Shown here: piece by piece, positions 7,120 to 14,922 of the stretch
Numbering within the stretch: position 1 is the stretch's first letter
Layout of the letters: every line of letters starts with the position of its first letter
Assembly (NCBI GenBank): GCA_023139045.1
Contig: JAGLOJ010000054.1
Coordinates: 1 to 61,141, forward strand
Origin: Candidatus Sabulitectum sp.
Lineage (GTDB): Bacteria; Fermentibacterota; Fermentibacteria; Fermentibacterales; JCC-6
Direction of reading: 5' to 3'
Length of the DNA: 61,141 nucleotides
The notes under the pieces: model-generated
What the model was told of the DNA's origin: nothing
Seen by the model: the letters and a program-made list of their open reading frames with translations, nothing else
The model's database searches: none
Program-made: the position numbers and the translations under genes

Positions 7120-9791
7120 ATAAATACATCTTCATCACACATTCATCTCATGATTCAGCTACTGCTACAGAAATAAGAGATTACCTTGAGACAAATGGCA
7201 TTAAGTGCTGGATGGCACCAAGAGATATTCCTGTTGGGGAAGAATGGGCTGAAGCTATTCTGGACGGCATAGAGAACGCTTCTGGAATGTTGCTTGTTTT
7301 CTCATCTAATTCTAATGATTCTTCCCAAGTAAGAAGGGAAATAGAGCGAGCAATACATAACGATCTTCCTGTATTTCCTGTTCGAATAGAAAATGTAGTT
7401 CCTTCAAAGGCTATGGAATACTACATAAGTAGTAACCATTGGATGGATGCGTTTGGTGGTAATTTTGAAACCAATTTATCGAAATTGGTAACTGCAATTA
7501 AAAATAAGCACAATATCACACAGGAAAATGAATCAGACCCGATCAGTAAACCTGTTCAAATGAAAGAGCATAGTTCAGCTTCTTCTTCAAAAATAAATAA
7601 TGAAACATCTAAGCGAAAATTCAAGCTACCTAAATTTTCATTTAAGATACCTAAGAAAATTCTTTTTCCTATTGTTTTTATTCTCTTACTTCTTGCTGGC
7701 TACTTCATTTCGAAGTCATTTGAAAACTCGAGTCTCGATACAACCACAGCTGAAGTAATCGCCCCATTACCAACAGATACGATTAGCTCATTTGTTAGAA
7801 TGATTGCTTCAACTGATGAGTTTGGGGATTATGTGTCAGGCATCAAGGTAACTGAGGATGGCAATTATGTGATTATGGGCTATTCTTATGTGAATGACTT
7901 TGAGGGCAGACCATGGATTGCAATGTTTGACAGTCTTGGGAATGAAATGTGGAAACATGAAGGTTCAATTTTAGGTGGAGAAGGTGAGTTCGATATTTAC
8001 CCAGATGGAAGGTGCGTTTGGGCGTATTCTCTTGTGGATACATCACTTGTTAATGCTGAAGGCTTTTCTCCATTTTCCCCAAATGCTGACGCAACAACTC
8101 GAGAAGTGCAAGAATTGCTTTCTACAACGGGGGAGCCTATTTCTGGGACTGGATTCGTTTTTATTCCCAATTCAAATAGATATTATGGACGGGAGACTAA
8201 TACATATTCCAAAAATTACGGAAGCATAAGAGATGTCTATTTAACCGATAATAGAATTTACATAGAAACAATATCACAATTCCACTTCACTCATAGTATA
8301 TCACAACAGGACTCCAACATTAAGTTTGTTTTATCCAATGAGGAAAACTGTAATCAGGGTGGAGGTATTTTCTATCCACTATTTGAGACTCATATTATTG
8401 TGTTAGAGGATAGTGGAGAAAACTTAGAATATGTAAAGAGTAAAATGATACCATGTACTGGATTCGGATCATCAAATATGGAGATCCTAGATGAAATCCT
8501 GTATTGCGCTTCAGTGACAAGTACTTCTATGCAATTGCATTCATGGGTTAGTTTCGCAGGTGACAGCACAGAGCTGAGTTTAGCAGAGGAATTTAGCACA
8601 CACACATATAATGTTATTATAGTGCAAGAACCTCCTTTCAGAGAGGCATCCCTATCATTCTCAAAAATTTACTTAATGATGAATAGCCATCAAGAATTTG
8701 TTCTAGCCTCTCTTTTTCCAGACGGGAATATTTACTGTTTAAAAGTAGACAAAGACGGAAATGAAGTCTGGCTGAAGTCGTTCAGTACTACCTCAAATAG
8801 CGATGAAATATTTGGTGCAACATTCATTCACAATTCCTATTTTCTATATGGTCAGACCTATACATTAGAGACAGGGAATTATGATGGATACTTGCTGAAG
8901 CTAGACGAAGAAGGGAATGTTTGTTGGGAAAGAACTTATGATTTCGGGAACAGTGAAAGCCTCTGGGGCGTTGAGGGTACTGCTGATGGGGGTTTAGTAC
9001 TGGTTCTTCAATCAGAAGTTAATGGCACTAGTGATGTTTTTCTTTTGAAAGCCGATTCACTTGGTTGTATCCCAGAGTTTGACACCTGCGATAATGTTCT
9101 TCTTTATGAAGATTGGTTTTCAGTAGAGACTATTGAAAACAACTGGTTAGAAAGAGAAAGCATTTATTGGAATATTGAAAGAATGCCGGAGTATGATAAT
9201 AATATTTGTTTAACTATTCGAGATCTACTTGGTATTTACAAGACTCAATTTAGCACGAATTCTAATTCTTCGTTGACTTTTCAGTTAGGAGTTAGTGGGT
9301 ATGTTAACATTGATTCAAAACAAAATTATCTACGAGTGGGAGTACTGCTTGATGGTCAAAGTCTTGCACAGCCATGTATAGAGTGGGTTGATAATTCTCT
9401 TTTTCCAGTTGCTGTAGATTGGAGGACGGGTGTTGATGATTCAACCAGAATTTCTAGGAGAGTTCCTTTTTTGGAGAAAGTTTGGTTCCATTGGGATTAT
9501 GATAGTAATGAAAGCTTTGAATCCTGTGGCAGAATAGGCGTAGGTTACTTCAACGGTGATTCAATTGTTGTTGGTAGAGTCGAGCCAGATACAGCATGGG
9601 TAGAGTATAGCGTGCTGAATGATTTTGAAATTAAGATCGATGGTAATTCTGCTGATTACTTCATAAATGATTCATTGTTTTTTCATACAGATGAATTTGT
9701 GTGCGAATCTGAGTCTCTCTATTTGTATCTTGGTGGGGCTTCTAATACCATACCCAATGCAATCGGGGAAGTGAGAGTAACATCTGAATGA
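7116..9791 (+). CDS. TIR-3: membrane TIR protein with propeller and jelly-roll ectodomain
   Basis: 891 residues, same plan as TIR-2: TIR 1-140 with the catalytic-position E75 (RREIERA), an acidic/Ser-rich linker, a Lys-rich SFKIPKK stretch, membrane helix at about 180-199, propeller-like repeats, and a C-terminal jelly-roll-like domain ending VRVTSE. The middle of the ectodomain (about residues 315-500) is clearly unlike TIR-2 and TIR-4, with its own Ser/Asn-rich sequence (FSPNADATTREVQ and onward). The TIR and the tail, in contrast, are almost identical to TIR-4. It starts at an ATGA overlap with TIR-2, so translation is likely coupled. Ligand unknown. Confidence 0.85.
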   Translation: MNKYIFITHSSHDSATATEIRDYLETNGIKCWMAPRDIPVGEEWAEAILDGIENASGMLLVFSSNSNDSSQVRREIERAIHNDLPVFPVRIENVVPSKAMEYYISSNHWMDAFGGNFETNLSKLVTAIKNKHNITQENESDPISKPVQMKEHSSASSSKINNETSKRKFKLPKFSFKIPKKILFPIVFILLLLAGYFISKSFENSSLDTTTAEVIAPLPTDTISSFVRMIASTDEFGDYVSGIKVTEDGNYVIMGYSYVNDFEGRPWIAMFDSLGNEMWKHEGSILGGEGEFDIYPDGRCVWAYSLVDTSLVNAEGFSPFSPNADATTREVQELLSTTGEPISGTGFVFIPNSNRYYGRETNTYSKNYGSIRDVYLTDNRIYIETISQFHFTHSISQQDSNIKFVLSNEENCNQGGGIFYPLFETHIIVLEDSGENLEYVKSKMIPCTGFGSSNMEILDEILYCASVTSTSMQLHSWVSFAGDSTELSLAEEFSTHTYNVIIVQEPPFREASLSFSKIYLMMNSHQEFVLASLFPDGNIYCLKVDKDGNEVWLKSFSTTSNSDEIFGATFIHNSYFLYGQTYTLETGNYDGYLLKLDEEGNVCWERTYDFGNSESLWGVEGTADGGLVLVLQSEVNGTSDVFLLKADSLGCIPEFDTCDNVLLYEDWFSVETIENNWLERESIYWNIERMPEYDNNICLTIRDLLGIYKTQFSTNSNSSLTFQLGVSGYVNIDSKQNYLRVGVLLDGQSLAQPCIEWVDNSLFPVAVDWRTGVDDSTRISRRVPFLEKVWFHWDYDSNESFESCGRIGVGYFNGDSIVVGRVEPDTAWVEYSVLNDFEIKIDGNSADYFINDSLFFHTDEFVCESESLYLYLGGASNTIPNAIGEVRVTSE
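7131..7180 (+). repeat. 50-nt exact repeat in TIR coding DNA, copy 2
   Basis: Second copy of the block at 4534-4583. The first difference after it is one C/T change, after which the two genes match again. Confidence 0.9.
7279..7537 (+). repeat. TIR-coding paralogous block, TIR-3 copy
   Basis: Aligns without gaps to 9951-10209 in TIR-4, with about 11 differences in 259 nt by eye. The first 191 nt also align closely to 12563-12753 in TIR-5. It covers the catalytic helix and the end of the TIR domain plus the start of the linker. Confidence 0.85.
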
Positions 9792-12403
9792 AAAAATATA
9801 TCTTTATAACACATTCATCTCATGATGCAGCAAAAGCTCAAGAAATAAGAGATTACCTTGAAACAAATGGTATTCAGTGCTGGATGGCTCCAAGGGATAT
9901 ACCAGTTGGTGCAGAATGGGCTGAAGCTATACTGAGTGGGATTGAGAATGCTTCTGGAATGTTGCTTATTTTCTCATCTAATTCTAATGATTCTTCCCAA
10001 GTAAGAAGGGAAATAGAACGAGCAATACATAACGATCTTCCCGTATTTCCTGTTCGAATAGAAAATGTAGTTCCATCAAAGGCTATGGAATACTACATAA
10101 GTAGTAACCATTGGATGGATGCGTTTGGTGGGAATTTTGAAGCCAACTTATCTAAATTGGTAACGGCAATTAAGAATAAGCACAATATCACGCAGGAAAA
10201 TGAATCAGAAACAAATAGCGAACCTGCTCAAATGAAAGAGCCGGGTTCATCTTTTTCTTCACAAACAAATATTGAACCATCCAAACGAAAATTAACACTG
10301 CCCAGACTTTCATTTAAGATACCTAAGAAAATTCTTTTGCCCATGGCTTTTCTTCTTTTACTTGTTGTCGGCTACTTTATTTCTAGATCATTTGAAAGCT
10401 CCACTCACGACACAACCACAGCAGAAGTACTTACTTCTTTACCAGCAGATACTATTAACACATTTATTAGAATGATTGCTTCAACTGATGATTGCAATGA
10501 TTATGTAACAGGTATAAAGGTAACTGAGGGAGGTAACTATGTCATTATGGGATACTCGTATGTGAATGACGATTATGAAGGCAAACCCTGGATTGCAATG
10601 TTTGACAGTCTTGGCAATGAGATGTGGAAGCACGAGGGTTCAGTTTTAGGTGGAGAAGGTGAATTTGATATCTACCCCGACGGAAGAAGTGTTTGGGCCT
10701 ATCCTCTAATTGATACAACACTTGTAAACAATAGTGGTCCTACGCTATATACAAAAGAATACATTGCAGACAACGGTGAAGTCGTTTTAAGCGAAACTTT
10801 CCTAATTGAAAACACAAGTGAATTCTTTGGGAAAAAAGTAAATTTGCATACTTATACTAAGGTTAAAATTTTGCAGGTTCACATATTTGCCGGCAGGGTA
10901 TTCATTAGGGGTATTTCTTTTTTCGGTATCGAATACTCTTTTGATGAAGAAAAAGACCTATACATAATTGGTGAAGGAGGAAGTAGTGGACTTGCAGGAT
11001 CTACAGCAAATGTTTTCACAATAGAATTCGTGTTAAATGAGGATTCTTTTGTAGAGCATCACATAGAAATTGAGTATTCAGCAATATATCCATTTGTCTC
11101 AAATATAGAGTTTGATGATGAAAGAATTTACTCGATCAGTCTTGATGTTTTTCAAACACCTTATTACATTACATTCAATTCACAGCTGAGACAAGCGGAA
11201 TCAGGTGATAGATTGTTATCGGAAGAATCAAAATCTAATACATATAGCATATTCCAAAATTCAACTTACTGCTATTTGGAAAATCACCCAATTCTTGTTT
11301 CAAACAGGAGTGATGAATTTTTCCTGATTTCTCTTTTTCCAGATAATAATTATCATTGCATTAAAGTTGACAAGAATGGCAACGAAATCTGGTATGAGCA
11401 ATTTGGTGCTGCTGCAAACGATGATAAGTTGTGCGGTGCTGTATTTATTGAAGATGCTCTTTTCCTTTACGGACAGACATATTCAATAGAAACAGATAAT
11501 TACGATGGATACCTGCTGAAGATAAATCAGGAAGGAGAGGTCCTCTGGGCTCACAAATATAATTTTGGGAGTGATGAAAGCATCAGCGGCGTTGCAGCAA
11601 CAGCAGATGGGGGTATGGCAATGGTTTTTGAATCCAGGGTACGTGGAACTAGTGATGTGTTTCTTGTAAAGGTTGATTCACACGGTAACATGCCACAGTA
11701 CAATGTATCCAATAATACTATATTTCAGGAGAATTGGTCATCTGCTGATGAAATACAAGATAATTGGTTCAGTAGAGGGCGTGGGGGAGGAGATTGGAAT
11801 ACAAGTAGCAATATTGAATATGGTGAAGATAGTTATCTGAATCTTCGAAATGATATCGCTGTTTACAGAAGACCTCTCAATTCAATACTGGCACTTTCAC
11901 TTTCTGCTAAAATGGGTGCTTCTGGATATACTATTCGAGGTAGGAATCATTATCTCAGATTGGGTGTGGTGGGTGGTGATGAAGAGATTTCTGGCAGAAG
12001 ATTATCCCTCGGTCATAATCCAGAGAACCGTACAGAGTTTAAAAGCCTGTATCGTTATAAGAACGACGCAGAAGTATACTATGAAAATAGTGCCTGGTTT
12101 CACTGGGATTATGGAGAGAATGCCAGTTTTGAATCATGCGGCAGGATTGGTGCAGGATATTTCAATGGCGATTCGATAGTAGTAGGTAGAATCGAACCAG
12201 ATACAGCATGGGTAGAGTATAGTGTGCTGAATGATTTTGAAATTTGGATTGATAATAGTACTGCTGATTTCTATATAAACGATTCATTGTTTTTTCATAC
12301 AGATGAATTTGTATGCGAATCTGATTCTCTCTATTTGTATCTTGGTGGAGCTTCAAATACCATACCCAATGCAATCGGGGAAGTGAGGGTAACATCTGAA
12401 TGA
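9788..12403 (+). CDS. TIR-4: membrane TIR protein with propeller and jelly-roll ectodomain
   Basis: 871 residues. TIR 1-140 (IFITHSSHD, WMAPRDIPVG, E75 in RREIERA), membrane helix at about 181-200 (LLPMAFLLLLVVGYFIS) after a basic stretch, propeller-like repeats, and a jelly-roll-like C-terminus. It is a mosaic: its TIR, linker and last 70 residues are closest to TIR-3, but its mid-ectodomain (LYTKEYIADNGEVVLSET, SFFGIEYSFDEEKDLYIIGE) is closest to TIR-2. ATGA overlap with TIR-3. The predicted role is an extracytoplasmic sensor coupled to a cytoplasmic NAD-cleaving or scaffold TIR; neither is proven here. Confidence 0.85.
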   Translation: MKKYIFITHSSHDAAKAQEIRDYLETNGIQCWMAPRDIPVGAEWAEAILSGIENASGMLLIFSSNSNDSSQVRREIERAIHNDLPVFPVRIENVVPSKAMEYYISSNHWMDAFGGNFEANLSKLVTAIKNKHNITQENESETNSEPAQMKEPGSSFSSQTNIEPSKRKLTLPRLSFKIPKKILLPMAFLLLLVVGYFISRSFESSTHDTTTAEVLTSLPADTINTFIRMIASTDDCNDYVTGIKVTEGGNYVIMGYSYVNDDYEGKPWIAMFDSLGNEMWKHEGSVLGGEGEFDIYPDGRSVWAYPLIDTTLVNNSGPTLYTKEYIADNGEVVLSETFLIENTSEFFGKKVNLHTYTKVKILQVHIFAGRVFIRGISFFGIEYSFDEEKDLYIIGEGGSSGLAGSTANVFTIEFVLNEDSFVEHHIEIEYSAIYPFVSNIEFDDERIYSISLDVFQTPYYITFNSQLRQAESGDRLLSEESKSNTYSIFQNSTYCYLENHPILVSNRSDEFFLISLFPDNNYHCIKVDKNGNEIWYEQFGAAANDDKLCGAVFIEDALFLYGQTYSIETDNYDGYLLKINQEGEVLWAHKYNFGSDESISGVAATADGGMAMVFESRVRGTSDVFLVKVDSHGNMPQYNVSNNTIFQENWSSADEIQDNWFSRGRGGGDWNTSSNIEYGEDSYLNLRNDIAVYRRPLNSILALSLSAKMGASGYTIRGRNHYLRLGVVGGDEEISGRRLSLGHNPENRTEFKSLYRYKNDAEVYYENSAWFHWDYGENASFESCGRIGAGYFNGDSIVVGRIEPDTAWVEYSVLNDFEIWIDNSTADFYINDSLFFHTDEFVCESDSLYLYLGGASNTIPNAIGEVRVTSE
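9951..10209 (+). repeat. TIR-coding paralogous block, TIR-4 copy
   Basis: Partner of 7279-7537 with no insertions or deletions. Most differences are single substitutions, several of them synonymous. Confidence 0.85.
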
Positions 12404-14922
12404 AAAAATATATATTCATTACACATTCTTCTCATGATGCAGAAAAAGCTAAAAAAGTAAGAGATTACCTTGAAACTAATGGTATTCAGTGCTGGATGGC
12501 TCCTCGCGACATTCCAGTGGGTGCTGAATGGGCTGAGGCTATTCTAGACGGTATTGAGAACGCTTCTGGAATGTTGCTTATTTTCTCATCTAATTCTAAT
12601 GACTCTTCCCAAGTGAGAAGAGAAATTGAACGAGCAATACATAACGATCTCCCTGTATTTCCTGTTCGAATAGAGAATGTAGTTCCTTCAAAGGCTATGG
12701 AGTACTATATAAGTAGTAACCATTGGATGGATGTATTTGGTGGTAATTTTGAGAACAACCTAAAGAACCTTGTTGATGCAATAAAAACAAAGGCAGGTTT
12801 TACAGATGATGTAGTAAATGCTCTTGGTAACCAATCTCAGATACAGAATGAACCTTTGGTTGAATTGCAAACGCCTTTGCTGGAGGCAAAACCCGAAGTT
12901 TCTAAACAGAGTCGTATCAACAGGAAGCTGGTATTAAAGGTCTTTATTCCAGTTGTTCTACTAATTATTACATTAATAATTATATTTATGGAATCCAACC
13001 CAAAGATCATAATTCAATCATTTGAGGTAAATTCAGGTGGAATAGCGGAGAATGGATCTTCGAGTACGTATGTAATTGAGCTGAGTGAAGATAGTAGCAA
13101 CATTCAGTGTAGAGAAATAATCAGTACACATGATGGAGGTTTTGCATTAACAGGATTGCGAACACCTAAAGACAGTTTGTTGGAATGGTCTGAGTTATGG
13201 CTAAAGAAATTTGACTCAGAAGGTAACGAAGAATGGGAATATTCCTCAAGAAGCAGCAACCAAGAACAGTATTCAATTAGGAGCATGGCACTAATACAAC
13301 TACATGATTCAAGTTTTGTTTGTGCTGCGGGAATTTCCAATAATGATTCATTAAAGTTTATTACTGATGTTGTGGAACATTTAAATAAATATGGTGGACC
13401 ATCAAGAGAAAATGATGGCTCTGGATATTTATTGGTCAATCTAGATTCAAATGGTAGAGTACTGCATGAACAAGAATGGCGTTGGCTTCCAAGTTTTTGG
13501 ACAGATATTTATGTAACTAGTTTATTGGAGGGAGATGAATCGGGTTCAGTTCTACTTAGTGTTGTACGATCAGATGGTTATTTTTATAATGATGCATACA
13601 TTGCAATTCATTCTGATGATCAGAGTTTGCTGAATGGTACAAAACTTGATTCGCCTGGATTTTGTATTAGATCAAATGACCTACTTTACTTCGTAACAAT
13701 TGTTACGGGTGGATTCAGACGAATGCCATATTTGTCACATATTGATTTCTCATCTTTGCGAACTCGATGGACGATTGCATTTACTGCGTTTGTTGAAATG
13801 ACTGATGAAGAATTACAACGAGAAATGATTTTTATCGAAGAAATAGCGCTTTCAGATTCATTGCTATTTTTAGTGGGTGAAAAATTCCAGAGTGCATACA
13901 GACCAACTGGCTCTGATTCTTATATTCTTTGTTCTGACACAAATGGTAACACAATATGGGAAATTGAACTTGATTACATGGGACCTGATAAGTTTACGGA
14001 TATTGAGATCGCTTCAAATGGTGATATAATCGTTTGTGGGACTTTCATAGACGATAGTGTTGGGATTACTCTTCCCATGGCACTGGCAGTTGATTGTACC
14101 GGAGAGATCCTTTGGAAAAGAAGTTGGTCTGCAAGAGTAGAACAAATTTGCTGCAGTTCTGTTGAAAGTGGTGAACTTCTGTTTGCAGTATCCTATCAAG
14201 ATAAAATTCTAGTGCTAAAAACGGATAGTTCAGGAAACATTCCCGAACCTAGGGCTTTTGGTAATAGTTCAGATACATTTGTTTTAGAAGAGAATTGGAA
14301 TAGAGAGACTATTGACTTTGATAGGTGGTCCGGTAGTCCTGAACTGATTCAATTTCATCATTCCACTGAAAGATCGATTGTAATAAATTCATCATTCCTT
14401 AATCTCATTCTTATTGATTCATTGTTGTTAAAGCCGGGACTAAGATTTGATTTGGATCTAATGGTTAGTAGTAGCGTTGAGGAATCAAATATAGATGAAA
14501 ATTATATTGAATTTGGTCTGATGAGTGAATTTGTTGAGAATGTGCTTTACGAAGAAACAGATGCTTGGAGTTTGGGTTATAGATTCAACTATGGAAGTAA
14601 GTCCAATATTGGAAATGCTACTGATTCAGATCAATCTGTACTTGCATTCCTGAAAGAGAGTGATTCCTCGTTCATCTTTCATTCTGAAAGGGATTCTCTT
14701 TGGATTGAGTATGGCGAGTGGAATCGTTTCAGTGTTTCTGTTGACTCATTCTCTGTAGATTATCGGATTAATAACAGCTTGTTTCTTAGGGAGATTATAC
14801 TGCTTGATAAATTTGACGAAGATGTTTTCTTTTATATGAAAGGACGTTCGTCTTTGTTACCTTGCTTTATTGATTCTATAAGAATATCCATGAATGGTAT
14901 GGGAAATAGAAATGCAAGATAA
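12400..14922 (+). CDS. TIR-5: membrane TIR protein, diverged ectodomain
   Basis: 840 residues. The TIR domain (1-140, E75 in RREIERA) remains nearly identical to TIR-3 and TIR-4. After the membrane helix at about 178-197 (VFIPVVLLIITLIIIFM) the ectodomain has diverged strongly. It still shows propeller-type repeats (ISTHDGGFALTGLR, WLKKFDSEGNEEWEY, ILVLKTDSSGNIPEP) and a jelly-roll-like end (EYGEWNRFSVSVDSFSVDYRINNSLFL), but few identities with its neighbours. ATGA overlap with TIR-4. This is the clearest case in the array of a constant signalling end with a variable sensor end. Confidence 0.85.
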   Translation: MKKYIFITHSSHDAEKAKKVRDYLETNGIQCWMAPRDIPVGAEWAEAILDGIENASGMLLIFSSNSNDSSQVRREIERAIHNDLPVFPVRIENVVPSKAMEYYISSNHWMDVFGGNFENNLKNLVDAIKTKAGFTDDVVNALGNQSQIQNEPLVELQTPLLEAKPEVSKQSRINRKLVLKVFIPVVLLIITLIIIFMESNPKIIIQSFEVNSGGIAENGSSSTYVIELSEDSSNIQCREIISTHDGGFALTGLRTPKDSLLEWSELWLKKFDSEGNEEWEYSSRSSNQEQYSIRSMALIQLHDSSFVCAAGISNNDSLKFITDVVEHLNKYGGPSRENDGSGYLLVNLDSNGRVLHEQEWRWLPSFWTDIYVTSLLEGDESGSVLLSVVRSDGYFYNDAYIAIHSDDQSLLNGTKLDSPGFCIRSNDLLYFVTIVTGGFRRMPYLSHIDFSSLRTRWTIAFTAFVEMTDEELQREMIFIEEIALSDSLLFLVGEKFQSAYRPTGSDSYILCSDTNGNTIWEIELDYMGPDKFTDIEIASNGDIIVCGTFIDDSVGITLPMALAVDCTGEILWKRSWSARVEQICCSSVESGELLFAVSYQDKILVLKTDSSGNIPEPRAFGNSSDTFVLEENWNRETIDFDRWSGSPELIQFHHSTERSIVINSSFLNLILIDSLLLKPGLRFDLDLMVSSSVEESNIDENYIEFGLMSEFVENVLYEETDAWSLGYRFNYGSKSNIGNATDSDQSVLAFLKESDSSFIFHSERDSLWIEYGEWNRFSVSVDSFSVDYRINNSLFLREIILLDKFDEDVFFYMKGRSSLLPCFIDSIRISMNGMGNRNAR
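12563..12753 (+). repeat. TIR-coding paralogous block, TIR-5 copy
   Basis: Close match to 7279-7469 and 9951-10141. Similarity stops abruptly after the TIR domain, at the FGGNFE position, where TIR-5 takes on its own linker. Confidence 0.8.

Noticed and set aside
14894..14911. ATG 14894 as the start of TIR-6
   Set aside because: It adds six residues with no TIR features and a longer overlap. ATG 14912 is nearer to the TIR strand; neither has a strong ribosome site, so 14894 remains possible.
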